A DNA stretch of 64,000 nt from Orientallactaga sibirica (Eukaryota > Chordata > Mammalia > Rodentia > Dipodidae). The notes beneath the pieces are model-generated. The model did no database searches and was not told the origin of the DNA. It worked only from the letters and a program-made list of their open reading frames with translations. The position numbers and the translations under genes are program-made. Below, piece by piece: positions 31,960 through 42,178 of the stretch. Every line of letters begins with the position of its first letter. Positions within the stretch are counted from its first letter, which is position 1. The DNA lies in contig JAEOAD010000040.1 of assembly GCA_036365145.1 (NCBI GenBank), positions 12,526,501 through 12,590,500 on the forward strand. The letters are read 5' to 3'.

Positions 31960-32620
31960 CATTTCTCTGTTCGCATCCAGATTGCCTGAGACTGAGTCGT
32001 TTATAAAGGAAATAAGTGAAATAAATAAAATATATTCTAAAAAGGGGGGATTGCTGAGGAAATGGCTTAGTGGTTAAGGCATTTGCCTGTGAAGCCTAAG
32101 GATCCTTATTCAATTCCCCCGGACCTACGTAAACCAGATGCATAAGGGGGCACATGCGTCTGGAGTTTGTTCACAGTGGCTAAGAGGCCGCTGGTATGCC
32201 CATTCTCTCTTTCTCTCTATCTGCCTCTTCCTCTCTCTCTCAAATAAATAAATAATTTAAAAAAAAGGAAATAAGTGTATCTAGACTCATGGTTCTGGAA
32301 TCTGGGAAGTCCAAGATTGGGCAGCCACACTTGGCGAAGGCCTTGTGGTGCACCTCAGCGTGGCAGAAGTCAGAAAAGGGCAAGACAGGTGTGTCCAGAA
32401 GAAGTGAAAGATGAGGGGCTGCCTTGCTATGTTACAACTGGCTCTCAGGTCAGCCATGCAATTGCACTAGCACTAACCCAGACCACAGAGCAACACTGAT
32501 CTCTCTCATTGATCTGACCGCCTCTGAAGGACCCTGACCCAACATCACCACAGTAGCAATCAAGTTCCACGTAAGTTTCAGAGACGACAAACCAAGGCAA
32601 TGTGTGTGACTAATGAAATA
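31960..32620 (-). mobile_element. Old MaLR-type LTR fragment (low support)
   Basis: 'gcctgagactgagtcgtttataaaggaaataag', '..ctcatggttctggaatctgggaagtccaag' resemble an MST/MLT1-type LTR read antisense. Interrupted by the SINE insertion at 32019-32263. Confidence 0.4.
32005..32277 (+). mobile_element. DIP-type SINE with 5' tail-derived extension and 14-bp target-site duplication
   Basis: 'aaaggaaataagtg' stands at 32005-32018 and again at 32264-32277. The inserted DNA (32019-32263) starts with a DIP-tail-like 'aaataaataaaatatattc' before the DIP head at about 32047. Confidence 0.8.
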
Positions 32621-33030
32621 GATCATAGTCACGGAGGGTGTCACGTCTGATCAGGTACTGAGGGACACTGAAGCTTCTGTCTCTCTTCCTCCCTCTGAGG
32701 TTACTTGCTCTGGGGAAAGCCAGCCTCCATGTTGGGTTGTCCTGAGGAGGGGTTCATCAGCCTCCAGGTTGCCACGAGGAACTGAGGTTTGCCAACAGCT
32801 ATGTGAGCAAGCTTGGAGGACCAGCCTCCTGCCAGATAGTGGTCAGATCATGTTGGCCTCAGCCACAACTGCTCATGTCAGCTGTTCCTGCAGTTGCTCC
32901 ATCTAATCCGTTTGCTGTGTTAATCTTCTGAGCTTTCGCATAATGCGCTATGAGGCCATGGAAGTGATAGGTACTGCTTCTGGAATGCGTCCCCTAAAAA
33001 GGGTGAGAAAACAAGCATTTTAAAAACTGT
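32278..33030. other. Intergenic stretch
   Basis: The first 340 bases probably belong to the LTR-like fragment. The rest (32620-33030) shows nothing recognisable. Confidence 0.35.
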
Positions 33031-33032
33031 TT

Positions 33033-33290
33033 TTGGGCTGGAGAGATGGCTTAGCAGTTAAGGCGCCTGCCTGCTAAGCCTAAGAACCCGGTCCCACGTT
33101 TAGCCAGATGCAAAGTAACGCAAGGGAGCAATGCCACACTTGCCCACAAGGGGGCACATGCGTCTGGAGTTTGTTCACAGCAGCTAAGAGGCTGCTGGTG
33201 CGCCCATTCTCTCTCCCTCTCCCTCTCTCTCTTTCTCTCTCTCTGCTTCTTCCTCTCTGTCTCTGTCTCTCTGACTCTCTCTGAAAAAAA
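33033..33290 (+). mobile_element. DIP-type SINE, long form
   Basis: Lacks the doubled ggttccaatctccag block. CTCF-like 'ccacaagggggcac' at 33144-33157. Long CT-rich stretch. Confidence 0.85.
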
Positions 33291-33299
33291 AAATGTTTT

Positions 33300-34017
33300 T
33301 AAGCTAGATCCTTGCTATGTAGCTCAGGCTACCCTCGAACATGGATCCTGCTGCTTCGGCCTCCCAGGTGGTGCTGGCATTATAAGTGTGCACTTCTGCT
33401 CCTAGCTGACTCTACTCTTGGTTTTTCTTGCCACATTCTGCGCTAGGATGCCACCTTTCTAGGCCACTAGGAGCTCTCTTAGATAGTGTGGACAACAGCA
33501 ACCTTGGGGTTGGAGGTCAGCTATGCAAAGAGAGCCAGGGTCTGTGTTCGTCAGGAAACACCAGGTTAGCTGTACCAACAGTCAGCCTCTCTTCCCAGTG
33601 GCTTAAGTCCAGTGTGCACTTCTCACTTCCCCGGCTCTCCCTGGCAATTCTTAAGCTGGCTGTCCTCTATACTGAAGTGCTTTCCCGGGAGGGAAAAAGT
33701 GAGAGCCTCGCTCTAGCAGCTAGTGACCTCTGGGACATCCACTGGACTTACATTTCACTGGCCAAAGAGAGTGGTGGCATGACCATGCTTAACCCCTAGG
33801 GGGCAGAGAAGAACAACCCTCTCGGGATACTTTCCCAGAAGAAAGAGTACCTACCTACCACATCACCATGGCAACAAAGCAACCCTGCACTTCTGTGCAA
33901 TAAGGGACCTGGATGGAGAAACACACATCTACCTTGGTTAAGCTCAGCATATGGGAGCTCTTATTCTAGACCCAGCTTGTGTCCTAAGTCATCACATGAC
34001 TGTCAAAGAATGGATTG
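33300..34017. other. Intergenic stretch
   Basis: An old B1-like relic ('agctagatccttgctatgtagctc...gtgctggcattataagtgtg') may lie at 33300-33395. The rest has no recognised feature. A 123-codon + strand frame at 33428-33799 has no family signature. Confidence 0.35.
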
Positions 34018-34214
34018 AGGGCTGGAAAGATGGCTTAGCCGTGAAGCCTAAGGATCCAGGTTCAATTCCCCGGTATCCATGTACGCCAGATGCACCAGGT
34101 AGCGCATGCATCTGGACTTCATTTGCAGTGGCTGGGGGTCCTGGTGTGCCCATTCTTTTTCCGCTCTCTATTTGCCTCCCTCAGATAAATAAAGTAAATA
34201 ATTTTTTTTTTTAA
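34018..34214 (+). mobile_element. DIP-type SINE, short form
   Basis: Head 'gagggctggaaagatggctt'. The 'ggcacttgcctg' block is shortened. T10 after the tail. Confidence 0.85.
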
Positions 34215-34573
34215 AGAATGGATCTGGATCCTTCCTACCTGCTGACTTGTTCTAAAGGACAGAGTAGGCACCGAATGGATGGTCTTCATTGGCCGCTGCA
34301 GGCCCTCGCTCCAGCCTCTCCTGTCTATGGTCAAGGAAGATGATATTTATAGATCCTCTCAGCCAGAATCCCTCGTCTTGACTTCAGGTTGGGCTTAGCC
34401 AAGGAGAGATGCTAGCGGATCAGAGGAAAAGCATAGAGAAATGTCAGAATATTTTCCCCTGGCTCTCTGCACCCAGAGTTGTGGTTTGACGGTGTCTGCC
34501 TTTCCACGGGTGTCTCCGGATTCAGTGATTTTCCCCTCCTTGCCCCATTCTAAGCCTAGAAATGGTAACTGTT

Positions 34574-34693
34574 GTAAGCCCTGAGACTTCACTGTCCCTT
34601 TAAATATATCTCTTAATAGTCTCTATGTCTTTGTGAGCCCCGAAGCTTCACTGTTCCTTTTAGTATATCCCTTAATATGCTCTATGTCTTTGT
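34574..34693. repeat. Two-copy tandem repeat, 59-base unit
   Basis: 'gtaagccctgagacttcactg...ctctatgtcttt' at 34574 and 'gtgagccccgaagcttcactg...ctctatgtcttt' at 34633, with about 80-85% identity. Confidence 0.8.
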
Positions 34694-34716
34694 AGAGTCC
34701 TTCATTAAATCATTTT

Positions 34717-34881
34717 CAGGGGCTGGAGAGACGGCTCAGCAGTTAAGGCGCTTTCCTGCAAAGCCTAATGACCCTGGTTTAATTCCCCAGTACCCAAGTA
34801 AAGGCAGATGCACAAAGTAGCACATGCATTTGGAATTTATTTGCAGAGGCTGGAGGACCTGGCATGCCCATTCTCTCTGTC

Positions 34882-34920
<39 letters not shown>

Positions 34921-34950
34921 GCTTGCAAATAAATAAAAATATTTTAAAAA
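34717..34950 (+). mobile_element. DIP-type SINE, short form
   Basis: CTGT(n)/CT(n) block at 34876-34921 is longer than usual. Confidence 0.85.
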
Positions 34951-35002
34951 TTATTTTCAATTGCATCTGCCATGTTTTTCCCATTCTGTCAGTACCCAGA
35001 CC

Positions 35003-35130
35003 AATACCATACCATACCATACCATACCATACCATACCATACCATACCATACCATACCAAACACCATACACAAATACCATACAATACAATACACAAATAC
35101 AATACAATACAATACATAAATACAATACAA
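35003..35130. repeat. Compound pentanucleotide repeat (CCATA)n then (CAATA)n
   Basis: About 11 CCATA units at 35005-35059, then CAATA/CAAATA units to 35130. The Y/H/T-repeat open frames on both strands come from this tract. Confidence 0.92.
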
Positions 35131-35314
35131 TGCCAGCACATTATTTCTCCCTTAAGTTATAGCTATTTGTTAAACAATACCATGAGAAATAGACAGACAT
35201 GAAAGTCTTTTGGATCAACTGTGTGATAATTAGAGCAAACACACATGAGCACTCAAATCTCAGCCTATGGGAAAGATGTTCCCTTCATTACTGCCATTAA
35301 GACAGTGGGAAGAG

Positions 35315-35512
35315 AGGGGCTGGACAGATGGCTTAGCGGTTAAGGCACTGCCTGCATAATCCAAAGGACCCAGGTTTGACTCCACTGTACCCATGTAAGC
35401 CAGATGCACAGGGTGGTGCATGCATCTGGAGTTTGTAGTGGCTGGAGGCCCTGGCGTGCCTATTCTATCTCTCTCAAATAAATAAAAAAAATAAATAAAT
35501 AAATAAAATATT
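35315..35512 (+). mobile_element. DIP-type SINE, short form
   Basis: Head 'ggggctggacagatggctta', tail (AAATA)n. Confidence 0.87.
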
Positions 35513-35880
35513 TATAATGAAAGACAGTGAGAAGACAAGTGGCATCGGAAATTTATAGTTACAGGATAACTAAGTCCAGTAAAAAGTTAATTGACTTATA
35601 TTTCAAAATTAAAGGTTATCTCACATAAATTCATTTCAAATATCACTGCCTTGCCAACTTGACTCTTTAGCTGGGGCTCCACTTAGCTCAGACATGAAGC
35701 TCTCAATTAGAATATAGAGTTTGCCAGGTTTCTGTTTTGGACAAGGTTCAGGAAGACCTCCAAAAATCTCAACGGCCACAAAGAGGTCAGTTCAGGGAAC
35801 ATGATGTTTGGACACAAAGACTTACTAGGATATAAATTCCTCTATGATCAAACAACGGAGCTAGAAAGAAAAGGAAACCA
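35513..35880. other. Unannotated intergenic stretch
   Basis: About 370 AT-rich bases with no recognised feature. Confidence 0.4.
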
Positions 35881-36100
35881 GGGCTGGATCTTACAGTGGT
35901 AAGGTGCTTACTTCGTAGGCATGAGGACCCGAGTTCATATCCCCACACTTCTGTAAACTGCAGGGCATGGTGGTGGGCACCTGTAATCCCAGCACTGGGA
36001 AGGCAGAGATAACAAGATCTCTAGGGCTTGCTGGCCAGCAACTGTAGCCAAATTGGTGAGCTCTACGTTCAGTGAGAGACCCTGTCTTAAAAATAAGATA
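35881..36100 (+). mobile_element. ID-B1 (B4-like) SINE
   Basis: tRNA-like left half ('gggctggatcttacagtggtaaggtgctta', B box 'gagttcatatcc') fused to a B1-like right half ('gggcatggtggtgggcacctgtaatcccag'). Confidence 0.65.
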
Positions 36101-36102
36101 GA

Positions 36103-36228
36103 GAGCCGGGGTGGTGGCGCATGCCTTTAATCCCAGCACTTGGGAGGCAGAGGTAGGAGGCAGAGGCCTGACACTTCCAGGTCAGCCTGGAGCTGACCCT
36201 ACCGCAAAACCAAAAAAAAAAAAAAAAA
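36103..36228 (+). mobile_element. B1 SINE, deleted form
   Basis: Lacks the second-arm start: 'gaggcagaggcctgacacttcc'. Shares this deletion with the next copy. Confidence 0.82.
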
Positions 36229-36235
36229 TAAGATA

Positions 36236-36380
36236 GAGGAGGTGGTGCATGCCTTTAATCCCAGCACTCGGGAGGCAGAGGCCTGACACTGCATAGTGAA
36301 TTCCTGGTCAGCCTGGGCTAGAGCGAGACCCTACCTTGAAAAACCAAAAGAGAAGAAAGAAAAAAGAAAGAAAGAAAACA
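36236..36380 (+). mobile_element. B1 SINE, same deleted form
   Basis: 'ggaggcagaggcctgacactg', then 'catagtgaattcctggtcag'. The flanks 'aataagatagag' (36091) and 'aataagatagagg' (36228) suggest that the B1 at 36103 is bounded by a target-site duplication. Confidence 0.82.
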
Positions 36381-36461
36381 AATGTCAAATTCTTCATCCC
36401 TTTATGAGAGTATTTACCTATTATTATCTAAAACAAATAATGAAAATAAAATCACTTGTAT

Positions 36462-36630
36462 TTAGCCAGGTGTGGTGGGTGCACGCCTTTAGTCCCAGCA
36501 CTCGGGAGGCAGAGGTAGGAAGATCATCGTGAGTTCAAGGCTGCCCTGAGAATACAGAGTGAACTCCAGGTCAGCCTGAACTAGAGTGAGACCCTACCTC
36601 GAAAAACAAAACAAACAAACAAAAAAAAAT
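36462..36630 (+). mobile_element. B1 SINE
   Basis: 'agccaggtgtggtgggtgca' with an (AAAC)n tail. Confidence 0.87.
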
Positions 36631-36922
36631 CACGTGTATTTATTAGATGCCTTTGACTGCAAGTGACTGAGTATTTACCCAGAGTGCCGAACTGGGTTTC
36701 TGTTTTCCATACACTAAAGACAGGGTATTTCCAGGTTTGCTTAGCTAACTAGCCAGGGATCTTACTTGTCTTTCTAAGATTCTCTTTGTACTCCTCCTGC
36801 TCACAAAATAAAGCCTTTTGTTCCACGTTCCAAGCATCACCTCCCATGGACGGTATCCAAACAACATTGGGAAAACCCTTTTCTCTTTACACATTTCATC
36901 ACTTATTTTAAAAATAGTTTTA

Positions 36923-37083
36923 GCCTGGCGTGGTGGCGCACGTCTTTAATCCCAGCCCTTGGGAGGCAGAGGTAGGACGATCGCCATGAGTTTGAGGTCA
37001 CCCTGAGACTACAGAGTGAATTCCAGGTCAGCCTGAGCTAGAGTGAGACCCTACCTCGAAAAATTAAAAAAAAAAAAAAAAAG
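36923..37083 (+). mobile_element. B1 SINE
   Basis: 'gcctggcgtggtggcgcacg' to an A18 tail. Confidence 0.87.
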
Positions 37084-37085
37084 TT

Positions 37086-37229
37086 TTAGCTGAGGGTGGT
37101 GGGGCACGCCTTTAATCCCAACACTTGGAAGGCAGAGGCAGGAGTGATCCGCCATGAGTTTGAAGCCACCCTGAGAATACATAGTGAATTCTAGGTCAGT
37201 CTGGGCTTGAATGAGACCCTACCTTGAAA
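37086..37229 (+). mobile_element. B1 SINE
   Basis: 'agctgagggtggtggggcac'. The tail runs into the TA microsatellite. Confidence 0.85.

Positions 37230-37269
<40 letters not shown>
37230..37269. repeat. (AT)n(AC)n microsatellite
   Basis: About 15 AT units then ACACACAC. Confidence 0.92.
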
Positions 37270-37270
37270 T

Positions 37271-37440
37271 GGCTTATTTATTTGAGAGAGAGAAAGAGTA
37301 TGGGTGCGCCAGGACTGCTCACTGTTGCAAATGGTGTCCAGATGCATTCATTACTTTGTAGGTCTGGTTCTATGTGGGTAAGAGCCCCAGCCTACAGGCT
37401 TTGCAAGCAAGTGCCTTTAACCACGGGGCCACCTCAGTCT
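37271..37440 (-). mobile_element. DIP-type SINE, diverged
   Basis: 'tatttgagagagagaaagag' to 'accacggggccacctcag'. Confidence 0.7.
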
Positions 37441-37611
37441 TCACTTGTTTGATCAGAATGAAAAACCTTGTTCCCAAGACTCCCCACAGGCTTCTGCTTC
37501 CTGCTCACAGCCTGGCCCTGGGCCATAGGCCCCCTCCAGCCCCTGACTGATAACTGTTGTCAGCACCGGGACAGCTTGCACGGAGCGGGGGCTGAGTTCA
37601 TTTTGTTCAAT

Positions 37612-37664
37612 GAGTGCCTCCTGAGTGCTGGGATTAAAGGGGTATGCCATCACACCCGGCTCTG
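37612..37664 (-). mobile_element. B1 fragment
   Basis: 'tgcctcctgagtgctgggat...catcacacccggctc'. Confidence 0.7.
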
Positions 37665-37675
37665 TATTCTTAATA

Positions 37676-37882
37676 TTAATATATCATTTGCAATCACAGA
37701 GAGAAAGAGAGAGAGCTGGAGTTAGACTATGGGCATGACAGGGCCTCTTGCCACTGTAAATGAACTCCAGATACATGTGCCACTTTGTGCATCTGGCATT
37801 ATGTGGGTGCTAGGGAATTGAACCTGGGCAGTCAGGCTTTGTAAACAAGTGCCTTTAACTGCTGATTCATCTCCCCAGTCCA
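37676..37882 (-). mobile_element. DIP-type SINE, short form
   Basis: Head complement 'attcatctccccagtcc'. Confidence 0.8.
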
Positions 37883-37917
37883 GATCATAGGAATCTTGAT
37901 AGCAAATACAGTGCCGT

Positions 37918-38032
37918 TTGTCCTCCTTCTTCTCCCTCTTCCTCCTCCTCCTCTTCTTCCTCTTCCTTTTCTTCTCTCTCTCTCTCTTCTCTTGTCTTGC
38001 TTTGTAGCCCTGGCTGGCCCGGAGCTCACTAT
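37918..38032 (-). repeat. CT-rich tract followed by B1-like fragment
   Basis: Pyrimidine run with CCTCTT/CTTCCT units at 37921-37996, then 'gctttgtagccctggctggcc'. Confidence 0.55.
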
Positions 38033-38158
38033 AAACCAGTTTGTTGTCAATGGTTGTGATCTGGAGCGGGTTTTTCAGGTTCTGAGCATCTTGTTCACAG
38101 AATTAACAATGCACACACATAGCAATGCAGCAAGACAGTTTATTTTAAAAGACAGCAC

Positions 38159-38432
38159 AGGGCTGGAGAGATGGCTTAGGGGTTAAGGCGCCTGCCTCCT
38201 AAGCCTAAGAACGCCTGTTCCAATCTCCAGCGGTTCCAATCTCCAGGTCCCACGTTTAGCCAGATGCAAAGTGACGCAAGGGCGCAAGGCCGCACTTGAC
38301 CACAAGGGGGCGCACACATCTGGATTTCGTCCGCAGCAGCTGAGACACTGCTGGCGCGCCCATCTCTGTCTTCCTCTCCCTCTCTCTCTCTGTGTCTCTC
38401 TCCAAAAAAATAAATAAATAAATAAATTTAAA
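38159..38432 (+). mobile_element. DIP-type SINE, long form
   Basis: Doubled ggttccaatctccag block. CTCF-like core at 38300-38313. Confidence 0.87.
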
Positions 38433-38438
38433 GACAGC

Positions 38439-38581
38439 ACATAGCTGGGTGTGGTGGCACCAGAGGCAGAGGTAGGAGGATCACCTTGAGTTTGAGGCCA
38501 CCCTGAGACTACCTAGTGAATTCCAGGTCAGCCTGGGCTAGAGTGAGACCCTACCTTGAACCACCTCCCCCAAAAAAAAGA
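38439..38581 (+). mobile_element. B1 SINE, shortened left arm
   Basis: 'gctgggtgtggtggcaccag' jumps to 'aggcagaggtagg'. Flanking 'aaagacagcac' occurs on both sides (38151/38433/38577), consistent with target-site duplications. Confidence 0.82.
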
Positions 38582-38588
38582 CAGCACG

Positions 38589-38805
38589 GGGGGGCTGGAG
38601 GGATAACTTAGCAGTTAAGGCATTTGCCTATAAAGCCAAAGGATCTGGGTTCGACTCTCCAGGACCCAGGTAAGCCAGATGCACAAGGGGGCACATGCAT
38701 TTGGAGTTCGTTTGCAGTGGCTGGAAGCCCTAGTGTGACCATTCTCTCTCTCTCTTTTTCTTCTCTCTCTCTCTCAAACAAATAAATAAAATATACTTTT
38801 AAAAG
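38589..38805 (+). mobile_element. DIP-type SINE, short form
   Basis: Head 'ggggctggagggataactta', tail 'caaacaaataaataaaatat'. Confidence 0.85.
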
Positions 38806-38829
38806 AGAGAGAGAGAGAACAAAGGATAC

Positions 38830-39365
38830 ATTCCAAGGGAGCAGCAGGCTGCTTGAGCTGGATTTCCCAAGAGTAGCAGGCCACTGCCCAGGGCTCGCGT
38901 TGATGGGGTCTAGGAGAGGAGGAGTCAGTTACTGGGGGTAGGCTATTGGTGGTTTGGGTTGATACATTTGGATTATACAAGCCTTAGTGCACCTTGCATA
39001 TCATTTCCCGTGATGCATCCGATTTTAATCATAGGCAACACTCCATCATGCATACATATAAGAGGGCACATAGAGGTTCCCCTACAAGTTCACTCAGAAG
39101 ACAGTTTGCCTTATGGTGTATGCACCCCACCTCTGTGCAGGCTGGAGCAGCCCATTTCCCTTCGTTTCAGGATATACATTGCTGGGTGTGTTCCATCACG
39201 CGTGGGGAGTTATGGAGGCAATGGAGGGAGGCGACCTGATGACTTTTGGGGTGACTCACAAGGACAGATTATTATATTTACTGAAGGGATTTCCAACAGC
39301 AACAACAAAAACTCATAAATACATTGACTTTAGATCAGCAGTACCTCTATCTCAGAAACACATAG
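38830..39365. other. Unannotated intergenic stretch
   Basis: About 535 bases with overlapping open frames up to 119 codons in several phases and no recognised family signature. Confidence 0.4.
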
Positions 39366-39523
39366 TGCTGGGTTTGGTGGCGCATGCCTTTCATCCCAGC
39401 ACTCAGGAGGGAGAGGTAGGAGGATCACCATGAGTTCGAGGCCACCCTGATACTACAGAGTGAATTCCAGGTCAGTCTGGCCTAGAGTAAGACCCTACCT
39501 CAAAAAGAAAAATAAAAAAGAAA
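39366..39523 (+). mobile_element. B1 SINE
   Basis: 'gtgctgggtttggtggcgca' to 'aagaaaaataaaaaag'. Confidence 0.85.
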
Positions 39524-39529
39524 TACTTA

Positions 39530-40605
39530 TTGAAAAAGTCTGAACAGGATTCTCTGCCTTTTCTCTATACCTGAATTCACTCCCTCCAAACTGGAGTGAG
39601 ATCGCAGAACATCAATAATTACCTGTGGAAGCAAAACAAGATTAAGAAAATGATCACTAGCCCAATCATGTGTATTATGTGATCAAATAGCCTACACCCT
39701 TCCCCACATTTCAAATCTCTTATGGGCCAAATGTATCTTTTTGGGGGGAGCCGGGCTCCAGAAAAGAGGGCTGTCTCTCATATGCTCGAAGGTCAAACAG
39801 AAACCATTTGGAATCCCTTGCAGGTTTAGAATTTAATTCCATCTTAATTAGGTATTAAGCAAAGTTTATTGTTGGCCATTGTTTCAGACTAGCCTGCTGC
39901 ACTAGCCTTGAAAATCAGACCAAACCAAAATGGAGTGACTCGTGCTAAATGAAGCAGATGGAAAGACAGACAGCTAGACAGACGAGTCATTTTCCATGAA
40001 AACAGGCATTTGATAGCGAGCAGACACAGCTGATCTACCAGAATCAGCACTGGCCTTACACTGTCTTGGGGAAAGCCAGAGCAGAGATGGCTCGAACACA
40101 GTTCCCTGACAGAGGCCTGTTTTGCACCAAGAGGCTGAGCAGCTGGCCTGAGCGAAGAAAGGCCCTCCATCATTTCTTTCATCTTGTCTCACGAGGCTCC
40201 TCTGTGTTGTCCAGCCTAATAGGAAGTATGCATTGCGTGAAAGCACATGGGCAAGTGGGCTGAATGGTACGAAGGACCTTTCCCTCTGTTTTCTATTCCT
40301 TGTATCCCTGCTTGCCTGGCGAAGTGGAGTGACAAGAAAAGCAACAGTGACGCATGGGAGCGTCGAGATCACTTAATAATAAGCGTTCATCTTTCTCAAG
40401 CTCAAGACTTATTTGGGATTGTTAAAATGTGTTGTAAGTTCTACCCGAAGTCCATAAACTAAATGCACTTCTCAGTACAGGAGACCATGACAGGGTGGCT
40501 GTGAGGATGCAGACCTCGGACTGGGCACAGGGATGCTGGAATCCAGGAGTCTGGAGGGCCTGGCTCGCCAGTCAGCCTCAGTGTTTGAGCTGAACTCGTA
40601 AGACC
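39530..40605. promoter_or_regulatory. Repeat-free block, candidate distal regulatory sequence
   Basis: The longest repeat-free stretch in the HOPX-SPMAP2L interval (about 1.07 kb). Contains 'ccatcttaattaggtattaag' at about 39840 (homeodomain-type TTAATTA) and 'ggccattgtttcag' at about 39874 (SOX-type CCATTGTT). Inference only; could simply be unique DNA. Confidence 0.25.
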
Positions 40606-40611
40606 CACGTT

Positions 40612-40775
40612 TTGCCAGGCATGGTGGCTCACGCCTTTAATCCCAGCACTCGGAAGCAGAGGTAGGAGGATCACCATGAGTTTGAGGCCACCCTGAGACT
40701 ACATGATGAATTCCAGGGCAGCCTGAGCTAGACTGAGACCCTACCTCAAAACAAAACAAAACAAAACAAAAAAAT
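40612..40775 (+). mobile_element. B1 SINE
   Basis: 'gccaggcatggtggctcacg' with a (CAAAA)n tail. Confidence 0.87.
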
Positions 40776-40807
40776 CTTGTAAGACCCACGTTTTCCACCT
40801 TGTACAG

Positions 40808-40850
40808 TACAGTTGTTCCCCATATCTGTGTGCAGCTTCAGAACCAAACT
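40808..40850 (+). mobile_element. Tigger-type end fragment (low support)
   Basis: 'tacagttgttccccatatctgtg' resembles the terminal inverted repeat of the intact element at 43354. Confidence 0.4.
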
Positions 40851-40871
40851 GAGATTGAGAGTCAAGAGGAA

Positions 40872-41095
40872 GGCTGGAGAGATGGCTCAGCGGTTAAGGT
40901 ACTTGCCCGCAGAAGCCTAAGGATCTGGGTTTGATTTCCCAGGACCCATGTAAGCCAGATGGACAAAGTGGCACATGCGTCTGGAGTTCGTATGCATTGG
41001 CTAGAGGTGCTGGTGTGATCATCCTCTCTGCCTCTCTCTCTCTCAAAAATAAATAAATAAATAGAATATTTTTTTTAAAGAAAAGAGTAAAAAAT
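40872..41095 (+). mobile_element. DIP-type SINE (5' part of chimera)
   Basis: Begins at the very first base after the left target-site copy ('aggctggagagatggctcag') and keeps its full tail. Confidence 0.85.
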
Positions 41096-41780
41096 GAGCC
41101 TACAGGTGCAATAGTAGCATGTCTGTTATGGGGGAACCAACAGCTCTCTAATTGGACTGGAGGCCTGCTCCATAGGAGGGAATACATCCCTGATACTGAA
41201 AACCTACAACAGGGTAGTCATGAGCCCTAGGGTGTAATGTCTGCTGGTGTCTGGCTAAATGTATACACTATGCTCACCAAACTGCCCAATAAGCAATTCT
41301 CTTAATGTTCATACCCATATATTAATGCTACTTTAACTTTTGGTTAGAGAAGCTTCTCTTTTCAGATGGTGGTGACCTTGGGATGACTCAGAAGGTACCA
41401 TGGTGCTGAGAAGAAGTGACAGAGGAATGCTCAGCACTGAAATATCTCTATCACACTTTCCAAGGCTCAGGGTCTATTGCAGAAGAGGGGAGTGGAAAGA
41501 ATGTAAGAGCCAAAGGAAGGGTAGGACTCCTTACAACGTGCTCCTCCAGACACAAAATGGCCTGAATATCCATGACCTCACAGTGCCTGACACTACCTAC
41601 ATAAGACCACCATAATAGGAAGAAATGATGATGACATTAAACAAAAAAGAGATTGAGAAAGGGAGGGGATATGATGGGGAGTGGAGTTTCATAGGGGAAA
41701 GTAGGGGGAGGGAGGGAATTACCATGAGATATTGTCTATAATTATGGAAGTTGTCAATTAAAAAATTAATAAAAAAATAA
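41096..41780 (+). mobile_element. L1 3' end (3' part of chimera)
   Basis: L1 3' UTR. Terminal block 'gatatgatggggagtggag', G-rich polypurine 'gggggagggaggg' and 'ttgtctataattatggaagttg' before the A-rich tail. No intact L1 coding region. Confidence 0.8.
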
Positions 41781-41796
41781 AAGAGTCAAGAGGAGG

Positions 41797-42108
41797 CTTA
41801 GGTGAGTTTGAATTAGGGGCTTAGCCCTCCTTGCTACAACACAGAAGAGCATAAGCTTGTTCTGTCCTGAGCAGGCCTCCTGGGTGGCTGTCACCACACT
41901 TCAGAGCCTTGTGAATAACAGATGGCGGCGTGGGGTGGGGTGGGTGGGGGGAGCTGTCAATCCAACTGCTCCATTTTATATTTTCAGCAGGCAATGGAAG
42001 GCTGCCCCCCCCCCAGCCTTGTCTAGATCCAGCTGCAAAGTTAAGATTACATATGGTTCTTTCCTCAGAGAGAGAATGCTGGAAGGTTTAGTAGAAAGGT
42101 ATTAATGA
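41797..42108. other. Unannotated intergenic stretch
   Basis: About 310 bases. A GGGGTGGGGTGGGTGGGGGG run at 41932-41951 could form a G-quadruplex on the + strand. Confidence 0.5.
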
Positions 42109-42178
42109 GGGCTAGAAAGGTGGCTTAGCCGTTAAAGCACTTGCCTGCAAAACCAAAGGAAACAGGTTCAAAACCACC
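42109..42178 (+). mobile_element. DIP-type SINE head fragment
   Basis: 'gagggctagaaaggtggctt...ggaaacaggttcaaaac' only. Confidence 0.7.

Larger units (their letters stand above)
40859..41796 (+). mobile_element. Chimeric SINE-L1 retrotransposon insertion
   Basis: The 13-base target-site copy 'agagtcaagagga' lies at 40859-40871 and, after the L1 A-rich tail, at about 41783-41795. Between them lie a complete DIP-type SINE (40872-41095) and a 5'-truncated L1 3' end (41096-41780), in the same orientation. No second duplication separates the two parts. Confidence 0.75.

Noticed and set aside
33428..33799. 123-codon + strand frame
   Set aside because: No family signature. Neighbouring phases and the opposite strand are equally open in places.
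34736..35202. Tyr/His/Thr-repeat frames up to 129 codons
   Set aside because: Translation of the pentanucleotide array and adjoining SINE.
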